A stretch of 64,000 bases of DNA, taken from assembly GCA_030611885.1 (NCBI GenBank), contig JAUWOY010000008.1, positions 18,352-82,351 on the forward strand, given 5' to 3'. The stretch comes from Chloroflexota bacterium (lineage in GTDB: Bacteria; Chloroflexota; Anaerolineae; VGOG01). Below the pieces are notes generated by a model. The model was not told the DNA's origin, searched no databases, and saw only the letters and a program-made list of their open reading frames with translations. Within the stretch, counting starts at the first letter, position 1. Each line of letters begins with the position of its first letter. Made by a program: the position numbers and the translations under genes. Below, in pieces: positions 8,840 through 17,340 of this stretch.

Positions 8840-9370
8840 TCACTTCTCGACGGGGTATCCCGCCTCTTGCCAACGGACGAACTCTGCCTTCATAGCCTTG
8901 ACATCACTGAACCCCTTGTCAAGTAGAAATTGTGCCGCACGGGCACTGTCTTTCGGAGGTCAACAGTCGGAACAATAGGTAATTACCTCTTTATCGCGAG
9001 GAAGCTCAGTATAACGGGCTTCCATCTCCCGCTGCCAGGGAATTGAGACCGCGCCTGATATGTGACCTTCATCGAAATCCTCTTTGCTGCGCACATCAAC
9101 GATGACTATGTCCGCCCCAGCGTCCAGCTTCTCCTTCAACTGCTCCAGGCTAATGCGAGGCCCGGCAGATCCGCTATCTGGAACACCAGGTGGGGTAGAA
9201 GGCTGCCATAATTGTCGTATCTGGCGAACGACGGTAGATCTAAACTGCTGGAGGGTAACGGCTCCTGGGCCACCGGCTGCGGAGTACAGCCTGCCCAGCC
9301 ATACCCCCACCACGAAGACGACCACAATCCCCAGAACACCCAGTACTTTGTAAATGGCTTTCCTGGCCAT
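8840..9370 (-). CDS. Membrane-anchored rhodanese-domain protein with in-frame TGA (putative selenoprotein or nonsense allele)
   Basis: From ATG 9370 (GGAGGAGG 7-9 nt upstream) the frame gives an N-terminal membrane anchor (residues 8-30), a linker, and a rhodanese domain: ISLEQLKEKL, IVIVDVRSKEDFDEGHI, then VITYCSDC and a TGA at codon 137 (8960-8962). The same frame then continues with PPKDSARAAQFLLDKGF and QEAGYPVEK, which is exactly the missing last third of a rhodanese, to TGA at 8840. The TGA is in the active-site loop next to Cys. Read conventionally the protein stops at 136 residues (8960-9370) and lacks part of its fold. Either the TGA encodes selenocysteine, or it is a recent mutation or sequence error. 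Rhodaneses transfer sulfane sulfur; the partner here is unknown. Confidence 0.7.
8926..8954 (-). promoter_or_regulatory. SECIS-like hairpin just after the in-frame TGA
   Basis: Thirteen nt after the TGA the transcript has GUGCC-CGUGC-GGCAC: a 5-bp stem and 5-nt loop with G at loop position 2, about 18 nt from the UGA. A further GAAA/UUUC pairing lies below an internal loop. Bacterial SECIS elements are known to place a G in the first two loop positions 16-37 nt after the UGA, so the geometry fits, but a stem this short can occur by chance. Confidence 0.35.
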
Positions 9371-9398
9371 CAAGTCTCCTCCTCCCTGGGAAGGATAG

Positions 9399-9926
9399 CT
9401 AACGGGCAGCCAGCACCCGGTAAATGGCCCAGACAACAAGTATGATCAGCAGTATTGCAGCAGCCGGGACAGCAAAGTCCTTCACCTGGTTGTAGATCTC
9501 GGCAACGGGCGACGTTGTTGTTGGCGTGGCGACGGGCTTCGCTACCGGTTCGCCAACTTCCCATATTATAGTCCTGCTTACGTATTCACCCAGGTAGAAA
9601 TTGGTGACATACCGACCATCGGGGAAGTACCCATCACTGGTCGTAGTTGCCACGGACTCCGTCCCAGATCCAGTGTAGTCTTGGGGCTGCTCGAAGAGGA
9701 TGCTGCCGTAATTGTCATAGACCCTTACTTTTATTGACTCCCCCGTCATGTCGGCGTAATCGAGGATAGCATAGACGACGGTTGTACCTGAGGGAAACTG
9801 GGTCATGGCCGGCCCATCGGGAGTATCGCTCAGATGGGCGGTAGACACGCCCCCCTGGGCCACAGCGATACTGGCTAGCAAGATGGTCAAGGATAGAGCT
9901 ATAGCGACAGGAACAAGACGTTTCAT
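9399..9926 (-). CDS. Secreted, C-terminally membrane-anchored protein with the shared MSDTP/FDY module
   Basis: 175 residues from ATG 9926 (AAGGAG 9 nt upstream). Signal peptide (1-22), then one module: HLSDTPDGPAMTQFPSGTT, VVYAILDYADM, IKVRVYDNYGSILFEQ, GSGTES, and WEVGEP. A short Pro/Thr linker leads to a C-terminal membrane segment (about 148-172, AAAILLIILVVWAIYRV) with a basic end. It is a paralogue of its upstream neighbour and shares the module with the 381-residue protein downstream. Function not recognised; probably displayed outside the membrane. Confidence 0.75.
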   Translation of the reverse strand: MKRLVPVAIALSLTILLASIAVAQGGVSTAHLSDTPDGPAMTQFPSGTTVVYAILDYADMTGESIKVRVYDNYGSILFEQPQDYTGSGTESVATTTSDGYFPDGRYVTNFYLGEYVSRTIIWEVGEPVAKPVATPTTTSPVAEIYNQVKDFAVPAAAILLIILVVWAIYRVLAAR

Positions 9927-9964
9927 TGGTTGATACTCCTTTTGTAAGATAGCTTGGGAGAAAA

Positions 9965-10960
9965 TCAAGAAGACCGCCTCTGCCAAAGAAAAAAGGCCAC
10001 GGAGATCAATAGCACCGCTACCCCGACATAGCCTACAACGCCCAGGAAGTTCTTTGTACCTTCCGTGGTGTCTGAAGCGGCGGTGGGGATGGGGGTAAAC
10101 TTCGGCGTCAGCGCGGTCGTCGGGGTAGGAGATAGTGACCCTGCCTCAGGTGTAGCTGGCATTGGGGTAGGCTCAATCGTGGACACCACCGTCGGTTGGA
10201 AAGGTATCTCCGCCTGAGGCGTCGGTGAGGCCGTTGGTTTTGTTGTTGGCGTTGATGGCGTTTCCGTGACGGTGGCCATTGGCGTCGCCGGACTCGGCGT
10301 CAGCGTCGGCTGTTCCGGCGTTGGTGTGGGGGTAGGCGACATTGGAGTTGGATATGGCTGCTCCGGCGATAGTGTTGCTGTCGGTGGAATCGGAGTTGGC
10401 GTCGGCTGATCCGGTGCTAGTGTCGGCGTAGGCGGCATTGGAGTTGGATACGGCTGCTCTGGCGATGGTGTTGCTGTCGGTGGAATTGGGGTTGGCGTCG
10501 GCTGCTCCGGTGTTAGTGTCGGCGTAGCTGTTGCTGGAATGGGCGTGGGAGTGGGCGTGGCCATCCCAGCGTCTGCAGTTACATCCCAGTAGATGGGGGG
10601 CTTAATCACAAACAAACCGCTGTACAAATTGGTCATATAAAACGGCCCATCGGGGAAGGCTTCTCCGTCGGGCCCCAATACCTCAATGGACTCTGTACCA
10701 GACCCTGAGTAAGACTGGGCCTGTTCGAACAGGATAGTGCCTACCCGGTCATAAATCCTTACACTGATCTCCTCGTTCTGCATGTCAACGTAATCGAAAA
10801 CCACATAGACGACAGTTGTCCCCGAGGGGAATTGGGTCACTGGCGGCCCATAAGGAGTATCACTCATGCGAAAATCTGTGACATCGGCATAGATGGTGTT
10901 GACTAGCAGAGCGCTTAGCAATATGGCTAATCCAACAGCCCGAGCAGTTAATCGCTTCAT
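9965..10960 (-). CDS. Secreted anchored protein: shared module plus long Pro/Thr stalk
   Basis: 331 residues from ATG 10960. Signal peptide (1-25), one copy of the module (FRMSDTPYGPPVTQFPSGTT, VVFDYVDM, IYDRVGTILFEQ), then about 150 residues of PTPTP-type repeats with a repeating TPEQPTPTPIPPTATP motif, then a membrane segment (about 300-322) and a basic end. The stalk would hold the module away from the cell surface, as in cell-wall-spanning proteins. The ribosome site is weak. First gene of the secreted-protein operon. Confidence 0.75.
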   Translation of the reverse strand: MKRLTARAVGLAILLSALLVNTIYADVTDFRMSDTPYGPPVTQFPSGTTVVYVVFDYVDMQNEEISVRIYDRVGTILFEQAQSYSGSGTESIEVLGPDGEAFPDGPFYMTNLYSGLFVIKPPIYWDVTADAGMATPTPTPIPATATPTLTPEQPTPTPIPPTATPSPEQPYPTPMPPTPTLAPDQPTPTPIPPTATLSPEQPYPTPMSPTPTPTPEQPTLTPSPATPMATVTETPSTPTTKPTASPTPQAEIPFQPTVVSTIEPTPMPATPEAGSLSPTPTTALTPKFTPIPTAASDTTEGTKNFLGVVGYVGVAVLLISVAFFLWQRRSS

Positions 10961-11032
10961 AAAATAGAGTTCTCTGCTCCTTCCAGATTTGATGCCAGAC
11001 CTGACGTCAAGGCCCTGGACTAAACAGCGCAT

Positions 11033-11061
11033 ATTATACCATTTTAACCAGGGGATGTCAA
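11033..11061 (-). promoter_or_regulatory. Consensus promoter of the secreted-protein operon, overlapping the aroQ stop
   Basis: TTGACA (11056-11061), 17-bp spacer, TATAAT (11033-11038). The -35 box contains the aroQ stop codon (11058-11060), so the aro operon runs straight into this promoter with no visible terminator between them. Confidence 0.8.
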
Positions 11062-11501
11062 TTTTTCGCCAGCTTCATCAACAGGGCCTCTAACCCCAGG
11101 ATATAGCTTTGCCAGCCGAAGCCCGCGATCTGGCCCAGGCAGACGGGGGAGATAACGGAGAGGCGCCGAAAACCCTCGCGAGCCTGGACGTTGGAGAGGT
11201 GGACTTCGATGGTGGGCAAGCCAACGGCCGCGATGGCATCGCGGATGGCATAGCTGTAATGGGTATAAGCGCCAGGGTTGATGACCAAACCATCGGCCCA
11301 GCCAACCGCCTGGTGGATGGCGTCAATGATAGCCCCTTCGTGATTCGACTGGAAGGTGCGCACCTCGATACCCTTGCCAGCAGCGTAAGCCCGCAATTGT
11401 TGGTTGATCTCGTCCAGAGTGGCCGAGCCGTAAACCTCCGGCTCCCGCGTGCCCAGCAAGTTCAAGTTAGGGCCGTGAATAACAAGGATCTTAGCACTCA
11501 T
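11058..11501 (-). CDS. aroQ: 3-dehydroquinate dehydratase, type II
   Basis: 147 residues, the usual size. It dehydrates 3-dehydroquinate to 3-dehydroshikimate (shikimate step 3). Motifs: [16 protein letters not shown] with the catalytic Tyr, [26 protein letters not shown], and the [14 protein letters not shown] lid region with the catalytic His. Start ATG 11501 overlaps the aroKB stop by 4 nt, indicating translational coupling. Last gene of the aro operon. Confidence 0.97.
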   Translation of the reverse strand: MSAKILVIHGPNLNLLGTREPEVYGSATLDEINQQLRAYAAGKGIEVRTFQSNHEGAIIDAIHQAVGWADGLVINPGAYTHYSYAIRDAIAAVGLPTIEVHLSNVQAREGFRRLSVISPVCLGQIAGFGWQSYILGLEALLMKLAKN

Positions 11502-13081
11502 CTTTTCCTCAGCCTTTCTAAAACCTCCAAGACCACTGCCTGGGGCGCCTGATCGCTGACCTCGACCTGCCCAATGGCTCTGGGTAGCACAAAACGCAGC
11601 TTCTTCCCTCGCCTCTTCTTGTCGGTGGCCATAGCTCTCCAAATCTCCACCGGCTCATAACCTTCGTAGCGGGTCGGCAAGCCGAATCGTTGGAGAAGGG
11701 CGACTAAACGCCCCTCGACCGTCTCGTCGCACAGGCCCAGGGCGACGGCTGTCCTGGCCGCAGCCACCAGGCCAATGCTCACCGCCTCGCCGTGGCGAAG
11801 AGTGAAGCCACTGAGCACCTCCAAGGCGTGGCCAAAGGTGTGGCCCAGGTTGAGCACGGCCCGCCGTCCCTTCTCGTAAGGATCCTCCTCCACGATAGCC
11901 ACCTTGACGCGGACAGCCTCGATGATGAGGGGCAGCGAGGGTTCGTCTCCCCTCTCCTCCAACTGCTTGAAAAGGCTGGGCGAGCCAATCACTCCCGTCT
12001 TGATGACCTCGGCCCAACCAGACCGCATCTCTGCCTCGTCCAGGGTGGCCAGAGCGAGAGGGTCAATCACAACCAGCTCTGGCTGTTTGAAAGCGCCGAT
12101 GAGATTCTTTCCCCTGGGATGATCCACGGCCACCTTGCCCCCGACGCTGGCATCCACCATGGCCAGGAGGGTGGTGGGCAACTGTACCAGGGGCACTCCC
12201 CGCATGTAGGTGGCTGCCGCGAAGCCCGCCAGATCGCCGATAACGCCACCGCCCAGGGCCAGCACCGCCCCGTATCTATCCAGCCCGCCAATGATGAACT
12301 GATCGTACAGAGAGCTGACGGTGTCCAGGGTTTTGTAAGCCTCCCCGTCGGGCGCCTGGCAGATGACTGGTTCGAGGCCCGCTTTCCGCAAGCTGACGAC
12401 AACGGTGGGGGCGTACAGATCGCCGACTGTTGGATTGGTGACCAGAGCCACTCTACCTCCCAGCCCCTGCTGACGCGCCAACTCACCAACACGCGCCAGA
12501 AGCCCTTTGCCCAGATGGATCTGGTAACCTCCCGCTGGCGTCCGCACCGCTATCCTTTCCGCAACCGCCTCGCTTTTCAGCAACTCGATCATCCTCCCCA
12601 CCACCTCCTCCACCGTCAAGCTCGTAGTGTCAATCTGGTGAGGGATGCGGCTGTAGGCTTCGCGCCGCTCGCCCAACAGGGTCTCAATGCACTCTCGCCG
12701 ATCGGATACGTCCAGAAGGGGCCTGTCTTCTGCCTGGGCCAGACGCCGCAGGATTTCTCCCCCATCGCAATTCAGGCACACCAGCAGCCCGCTGGCACCC
12801 AGGGCCTGGCGGTTCTCCTCAGGAATCAGCGCACCGCCGCCGGTGGCGATGACCAGCCCGCGCCTTTGAGCCAATTCCTGGCAAAGCTGGCGCTCCTGTC
12901 GGCGAAAGAACCCCTCGCCCCGCTGAGCGAAGATCTCAGGGATGGTCATGCCCACCCGCTGCTCGATGAGGGTGTCCATGTCCAAAAACTCTCGCCCTAG
13001 CCGATAAGCAACCTCCAGCCCCACTTTCGACTTGCCGGTGCCCATGAAGCCGGTGATGACGACGTTCAAGCTCACTTCCAC
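11498..13081 (-). CDS. aroKB: Shikimate kinase - 3-dehydroquinate synthase fusion
   Basis: 527 residues. Residues 1-168 are shikimate kinase: Walker [24 protein letters not shown]. Residues about 172-527 are 3-dehydroquinate synthase: [44 protein letters not shown], and the metal-binding [10 protein letters not shown] and RHGEAVSIG. One chain thus performs shikimate steps 2 and 5. The start is GTG 13081, overlapping the aroC end by 10 nt. Both halves keep their catalytic motifs. The gene order aroC-aroKB-aroQ is tightly packed. Confidence 0.96.
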   Translation of the reverse strand: MEVSLNVVITGFMGTGKSKVGLEVAYRLGREFLDMDTLIEQRVGMTIPEIFAQRGEGFFRRQERQLCQELAQRRGLVIATGGGALIPEENRQALGASGLLVCLNCDGGEILRRLAQAEDRPLLDVSDRRECIETLLGERREAYSRIPHQIDTTSLTVEEVVGRMIELLKSEAVAERIAVRTPAGGYQIHLGKGLLARVGELARQQGLGGRVALVTNPTVGDLYAPTVVVSLRKAGLEPVICQAPDGEAYKTLDTVSSLYDQFIIGGLDRYGAVLALGGGVIGDLAGFAAATYMRGVPLVQLPTTLLAMVDASVGGKVAVDHPRGKNLIGAFKQPELVVIDPLALATLDEAEMRSGWAEVIKTGVIGSPSLFKQLEERGDEPSLPLIIEAVRVKVAIVEEDPYEKGRRAVLNLGHTFGHALEVLSGFTLRHGEAVSIGLVAAARTAVALGLCDETVEGRLVALLQRFGLPTRYEGYEPVEIWRAMATDKKRRGKKLRFVLPRAIGQVEVSDQAPQAVVLEVLERLRKR

Positions 13082-14211
13082 CTCGACTTCATCTCCTCGA
13101 TGCTATCTCCCCCCAGCTTCTCCATCAGTGCGTCGGCGATTACCCAGGCCACCATTGCCTCGCCGACTACCGAAGCAGCGGGCACGGCACAGACATCAGA
13201 GCGTTGATACTGAGTAGTCGCCGGCTCTCCCGTGACCAGGTCCACCGACCGCAAAGGCGTCACCGTAGTGGGGATCGGTTTCATGGCCGCCCGCACCACG
13301 ATGGGCTGTCCGTTGCTGATTCCACCCTCAATGCCACCTGCCCGGTTGGAATGACGTTTGAAGTTTGAAGTTTGAAGTTTGAGCTTTGAGCTTTGAGCTT
13401 TGAGCTTTACAAAGATCTCATCATGCACCTCTGTCCCCCTCTTGCGAGCGTTCTCAAAAGCCGGCCCGATCTCCACCCCCTTGATGGCCGGGATGCTCAT
13501 CACCGCAGCAGCCAGGCGGGAGTCCAGGCGGCGGTCCCAGTGGACGTGGCTACCCAGGCCAACGGGCACGCCGGTGGCAACGACGACGAAGATGCCGCCC
13601 AGGGAATCCCCCGCTGCCCTGGCCTCGTCAATGCGCTGACGCATGGCTTCGGCGACGATGGGATCGGGACAGCGAACGTCGGAGGCTTCAGCCCGCTTCC
13701 AGAGTTCCTGGGGAGGGAGGTCCGGGATTTCCGCTATCGCTCCACCGATTTCGGTCACATAGCTGCCAATAGCGATGCCGAACTCAGTAAGCAACCTTTT
13801 GGTCACTGCCCCCACAGCCACCCGAGCTGCTGTCTCACGGGCACTGGCCCGCTCGGCTACCAGCCGCAGGTCACCCAGGCCGTATTTGGTAGCCCCTGCC
13901 AGATCAGCGTGGCCCGGCCGGGGCACGGTCCAGGGCGGGACGTCCCTATCCTTCCAGTTGGCCCAGTCCTTGTTCTCGATGCGCAGGGCGATGGGTGCAC
14001 CTATGGTCAGTCCTTTGGCCACTCCGCTCAGGAGCTCGACCTTGTCACGCTCTATCTTCATGCGCTGGCCGCGTCCGTAGCCCCCCTGGCGGCGGCGCAG
14101 ATCAACGTTGATCTCCTCCTCGCTCAGATGCAGTCCGGCGGGCATTCCCTCGATGATAGCCATGAGGCAAAGCCCGTGAGATTCGCCAGCGGTCAAGAAA
14201 CGCAACGTCAT
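13072..14211 (-). CDS. aroC: Chorismate synthase carrying a repeat-derived loop
   Basis: 379 residues; GGGGAGGTGA 4 nt before the ATG. Converts EPSP to chorismate, FMN-dependent. Motifs: GESHG near the start, [42 protein letters not shown]. Where chorismate synthases normally have a short loop after HDEIF, this one has [17 protein letters not shown], encoded by a tandem 7-bp repeat (13356-13408). The flanking family motifs are intact, so the enzyme is probably active. It follows aroE by 3 bp. Confidence 0.96.
   Translation of the reverse strand: MTLRFLTAGESHGLCLMAIIEGMPAGLHLSEEEINVDLRRRQGGYGRGQRMKIERDKVELLSGVAKGLTIGAPIALRIENKDWANWKDRDVPPWTVPRPGHADLAGATKYGLGDLRLVAERASARETAARVAVGAVTKRLLTEFGIAIGSYVTEIGGAIAEIPDLPPQELWKRAEASDVRCPDPIVAEAMRQRIDEARAAGDSLGGIFVVVATGVPVGLGSHVHWDRRLDSRLAAAVMSIPAIKGVEIGPAFENARKRGTEVHDEIFVKLKAQSSKLKLQTSNFKRHSNRAGGIEGGISNGQPIVVRAAMKPIPTTVTPLRSVDLVTGEPATTQYQRSDVCAVPAASVVGEAMVAWVIADALMEKLGGDSIEEMKSRWK
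13356..13408. repeat. Tandem 7-bp repeat (gtttgaa/gctttga) inside aroC
   Basis: About seven units. The first half uses gtttgaa, the second gctttga. Three 7-bp units equal seven codons, so the array can be read in frame as FKLQTSN-like peptides. Confidence 0.9.
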
Positions 14212-14214
14212 CGT

Positions 14215-15066
14215 TCACCTCCCCAGAGTCTTGTTAGCCACCTCGTACATCGTCTCAACAGGAGCCTTCTCCCCCGTCCACAGTTCGAAAGCCACAGCGC
14301 CCTGGTGCACCAGCATCCCCAATCCGCCGATGTCTTTCGCTCCCGCTGCTCGAGCCTGTTGCAGCAGCTTCGTCTGGTGAGGATTATACACCAGGTCGAA
14401 GACGGTCAGATGGCCGGGGAAGGCCAGGTCTTCCGGCCATGGGGACTGGTCTACTTCAGGCCAGGTGCCGACGGGCGTCGCATTGACCAATAAGTGGGCT
14501 TCGGCGGTTTGCTCTTCCAATGTTTGCAGGGTGAGCGAAAGAGCGGGGAACAAGGGGGAGAAATCCCTGACGAGCGCCTGGGCACGGGCTAAGGTGCGGT
14601 TTAGGACGGTCACTTGCGCCCCGGCCTGAACCAGGGCGTAGACCACGGCCCTGGCTGCGCCGCCAGCTCCCAGAACTACAGCCCGCTTGCCGTGAGGGTC
14701 GAAGCCACCTTCGCTCAAGGCAGTCAGAAAGCCTTGCCAGTCGGTGTTGTAGCCGATGCCCTGCCCATCGCGCACCACGATGGTATTGACCGCTCCGATA
14801 GCTTGTGCCTCCGGTATGACTTCGTCGAGATAGGACATCACCGCCTCTTTGTGAGGCACAGTGACGTTGGCCCCCACGAAGCTCAGAGCCTGCAGGCCAG
14901 CCACTGCTTCCCCCAATCGATCAGGATGCACAGGCAAGGGCACGTAGCACCAGCTCAGGTTCAGCGCGGCAAAGGCGCTGTTGTGCATGGCTGGCGAGAG
15001 GCTGTGCTCGACGGGATAGCCTATCAATCCTACGAGCTTCGTCTGGCCGTTGATGTTCAGTGGCAT
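14215..15066 (-). CDS. aroE: Shikimate dehydrogenase
   Basis: 283 residues; AAGGAGAG before the ATG. Reduces 3-dehydroshikimate with NADPH. Motifs: GYPVEHSLSPAMHN at the substrate site, NVTVPHKEAVMSYLDE with the catalytic Lys, GAGGAARAVVYAL as the nucleotide loop, NATPVGTWP, and GGLGMLVHQGAVAFELW near the C-terminus. Separated from aroA by 102 bp containing a hairpin repeat. Confidence 0.96.
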   Translation of the reverse strand: MPLNINGQTKLVGLIGYPVEHSLSPAMHNSAFAALNLSWCYVPLPVHPDRLGEAVAGLQALSFVGANVTVPHKEAVMSYLDEVIPEAQAIGAVNTIVVRDGQGIGYNTDWQGFLTALSEGGFDPHGKRAVVLGAGGAARAVVYALVQAGAQVTVLNRTLARAQALVRDFSPLFPALSLTLQTLEEQTAEAHLLVNATPVGTWPEVDQSPWPEDLAFPGHLTVFDLVYNPHQTKLLQQARAAGAKDIGGLGMLVHQGAVAFELWTGEKAPVETMYEVANKTLGR

Positions 15067-15087
15067 AGCTTGCTCTCCTTCAATTCA

Positions 15088-15162
15088 TGGGACACAGATT
15101 AACACAGATTTTCGCAGATTTTTCCTTTTCATCTGTGTTCATCTGTGCAAATCTGTGTCCTA
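15088..15162. repeat. Hairpin made of ACACAGATT-type words between aroA and aroE
   Basis: acacagatta-acacagattt-tcgcagattt is followed, after a short loop, by its imperfect complement (atctgtgttcatctgtg). The transcript can form a hairpin of about 25 bp. The same word family is common as a dispersed repeat in environmental bacterial genomes. Confidence 0.75.
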
Positions 15163-15168
15163 AATTCA

Positions 15169-16464
15169 TTATGAACTTAGAGCTCTCAACATCTCCTCGA
15201 AGCCTGGGAATGAATCCGCGATGCACTCCGCTCCCTCGATTGTTGTTTCCCCCTCGGCTGCCAGGCCCGCTATGGCCAGGGACATGGCCAGGCGATGATC
15301 GCCGTGGCTATTGACCCGGGTTCCTACCAATGGCGTAGGCCCTTCCACCACGAAGCCATCGGGCCGTTCCTCGATGCGTGCTCCCAGTTTGCGCAGTTCA
15401 ACGGCAATATTCGCGATGCGATCCGTTTCTTTGACTCGCAGCTCCGCCGCATCACTCACCACCGTCGTTCCCTGTGCCTGGCTGGCAACCACGGCCAGGA
15501 TGGGGAATTCGTCAATCATCCTGGGCACCTGGTTCCCTCTCACCTCTATGCCTCTCAGCTCACCTGCCCGCGCAACGGCGTCGGCTACCGGCTCGCCGCT
15601 GACTTCGTGTTGATTCTCTACCACGATGTCCGCTCCCATCTTCCTCAGCGCGTCCAAAAAGCCCGTGCGGGTGGGGTTAACGCCGACATCTTCGATGGTA
15701 ACTTCCGACCCAGGCACGAGGCAGGCGGCAGCAATGAAGTAAGCTGCTGAGGAGATATCCCCTGGCACAACGATGTCCAGAGAGGATAACATCGAACCTC
15801 GAACCTTGAACTTTGAAGTTTGAAGTTTGAAGTTTGAAGTTTGGCCTTTGGCCATTGCCGCCAACATCCGCTCGGTGTGGTCGCGGGCGGGGCCTGGCTC
15901 GTGGATCACCGTTGAGCCGTCGGCGTAGAGGCCCGCCAGCAAGATGGCCGACTTCACCTGAGCGCTGGCTACGGGCAATCGGTACTCAATGCCGTGCAGA
16001 TTTCCGCCCAGGATGGTCAAGGGAGGCAGGCGGCCGTCGTTGCGACCTAACACAGTTGCGCCCATTTGGCGCAGAGGCTCGGCGATGCGGCCCATAGGCC
16101 GTCGGCGGAGTTGTTCGTTTCCCGTCAGCACGCTGTAGAAGGGCTGGCCTGCCAGAATCCCGGCCAGCAAGCGCATGGTTGTGCCCGAACCAGCGCAGTC
16201 CAGGACATCTTTCGGCTCCATCAAACCACGCCAGCCGCGCCCGTGCACGATCAGCTCCGTCTCGGATAGCCTCTCTACCTCGACACCCAGCGCCCGCACG
16301 CAGGCGAGGGTAGCCAGGCAATCGGCTGCGGGCAGGAAATTGCGGACCCTGGTCGTGCCCTCAGCTATCGCGCCTAGCAGCAAAGCGCGATGAGAAATGG
16401 ATTTGTCGCCAGGTACTCTAACCTGACCCCTCAGCCCCTTGACTTTTCTAACTGTCATTCTCAT
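15169..16464 (-). CDS. aroA: 3-phosphoshikimate 1-carboxyvinyltransferase (EPSP synthase) with repeat-derived insert
   Basis: 431 residues. Joins shikimate-3-phosphate and PEP. Motifs: PGDKSISHRALLLGA, CAGSGTTMRLLAG (PEP site), RRRPMGRIAEPL, VASAQVKSAILLAGLYADG, PRMIDEFPILAV, ELRVKETDRI, NSHGDHRLAMSLAIAG. Between DHTERMLAAM and LDIVVPGDISSAA the chain reads [16 protein letters not shown], from a 7-bp tandem repeat. The start overlaps the tyrA stop as ATGA. Confidence 0.96.
   Translation of the reverse strand: MRMTVRKVKGLRGQVRVPGDKSISHRALLLGAIAEGTTRVRNFLPAADCLATLACVRALGVEVERLSETELIVHGRGWRGLMEPKDVLDCAGSGTTMRLLAGILAGQPFYSVLTGNEQLRRRPMGRIAEPLRQMGATVLGRNDGRLPPLTILGGNLHGIEYRLPVASAQVKSAILLAGLYADGSTVIHEPGPARDHTERMLAAMAKGQTSNFKLQTSKFKVRGSMLSSLDIVVPGDISSAAYFIAAACLVPGSEVTIEDVGVNPTRTGFLDALRKMGADIVVENQHEVSGEPVADAVARAGELRGIEVRGNQVPRMIDEFPILAVVASQAQGTTVVSDAAELRVKETDRIANIAVELRKLGARIEERPDGFVVEGPTPLVGTRVNSHGDHRLAMSLAIAGLAAEGETTIEGAECIADSFPGFEEMLRALSS
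15793..15853. repeat. Tandem 7-bp repeat (tttgaag) inside aroA
   Basis: Five to seven units of tttgaag/tttgaac, read in frame as [14 protein letters not shown]. Confidence 0.9.
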
Positions 16465-17330
16465 TTGAACTTTAGCCTTTGAACTTTGAGGTTTGAGGTT
16501 TGAAGTTTGAACTTTAAAGTTTGCTCATCGTCCGCCTCTAGCAAGTGGGCGATGGCATTGAGTTGATCTGCGAAGCGGGACAAAGTCTCTCCCACCGCCG
16601 CGCGATTCGTGAGCAGGATGTCCAGCATCATGGTAACGTCGCTGGCTGCCAGGCGCGAGGTATCGCGAAAGCCGCTGGCGGCCAGTTCCCAGACCAGCTC
16701 GTCCTCCGCTGCTACCTCCTCGGTGGTCGCCACCAGGCCAACCGACAGGAGATAGGGAAGGTGGCTGACAGCGGCCACCAGGCGGTCGTGGCGCTCGGCG
16801 TCCATCAACAAGGGTCGCGCACCGACGGCCTCGACCAGTTCTCGGGCCAGCGTCAGCGCTTCCGAGCTTGTCCGCTGCAGGGGAGTGAGCACGAAAGTCG
16901 CTCCCTGGTAGAGGTCGGCCTCCGCGGCCTCGAGCCCCGACACTTCCTTGCCGCACATGGGGTGGCCGCCGACGGCCTGGAGGTGGGGTGGCAACGCTTC
17001 CATGGCTCCGACGATCCTGGCCTTGGTGCTGCCCAGATCCATCAGCAGACAGCCAGCGGGGGCCAGGGCTCCCACCTGGGGTACCAGCTCCAAGATGGTC
17101 CGCACCGGAGTAGCCAGCACGATCAGGTCGGCTTGTTCTACCCCCTCGGCCAGGTTGCAGGTGCCCACATCTATGAAACCGCGCCTCATGGCTTCCTCGA
17201 TGGTCTCGCCTCGTCGAGCTACGCCCCATACCTCTCGACAGGCACCTCGCTCCCTCAACGCCCCAGCTAGAGACCCACCCATCAGCCCCAGACCGACGAT
17301 TGTTACCTGCACATTCTTCAATCCCACCAC
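16461..17330 (-). CDS. tyrA: Prephenate dehydrogenase
   Basis: 289 residues. Oxidatively decarboxylates prephenate to 4-hydroxyphenylpyruvate for tyrosine. GLGLMGGSLAGAL is the NAD(P)-binding loop; GGHPMCGKEVSG carries the conserved His; SHLPYLLS and GFRDTSRLAASD carry the substrate Arg. There is no ACT domain, so feedback control, if any, is elsewhere. The last 17 residues (KFKLQTSNLKVQRLKFK) come from 7-bp repeats at 16464-16522 that run up to the aroA start. Confidence 0.94.
   Translation of the reverse strand: MVGLKNVQVTIVGLGLMGGSLAGALRERGACREVWGVARRGETIEEAMRRGFIDVGTCNLAEGVEQADLIVLATPVRTILELVPQVGALAPAGCLLMDLGSTKARIVGAMEALPPHLQAVGGHPMCGKEVSGLEAAEADLYQGATFVLTPLQRTSSEALTLARELVEAVGARPLLMDAERHDRLVAAVSHLPYLLSVGLVATTEEVAAEDELVWELAASGFRDTSRLAASDVTMMLDILLTNRAAVGETLSRFADQLNAIAHLLEADDEQTLKFKLQTSNLKVQRLKFK
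16464..16522. repeat. Tandem 7-bp repeat forming the tyrA 3' end
   Basis: Units of tttgaac/tttgagg/tttgaag. They encode the C-terminal tail of TyrA and end where aroA begins. Confidence 0.85.
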
Positions 17331-17340
17331 TGGTCGCCCC

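Noticed and set aside
11792..13000. 402-codon plus-strand frame opposite aroKB
   Set aside because: Long only because of GC-rich codon use in aroKB; composition is His/Gln-rich and matches no family.
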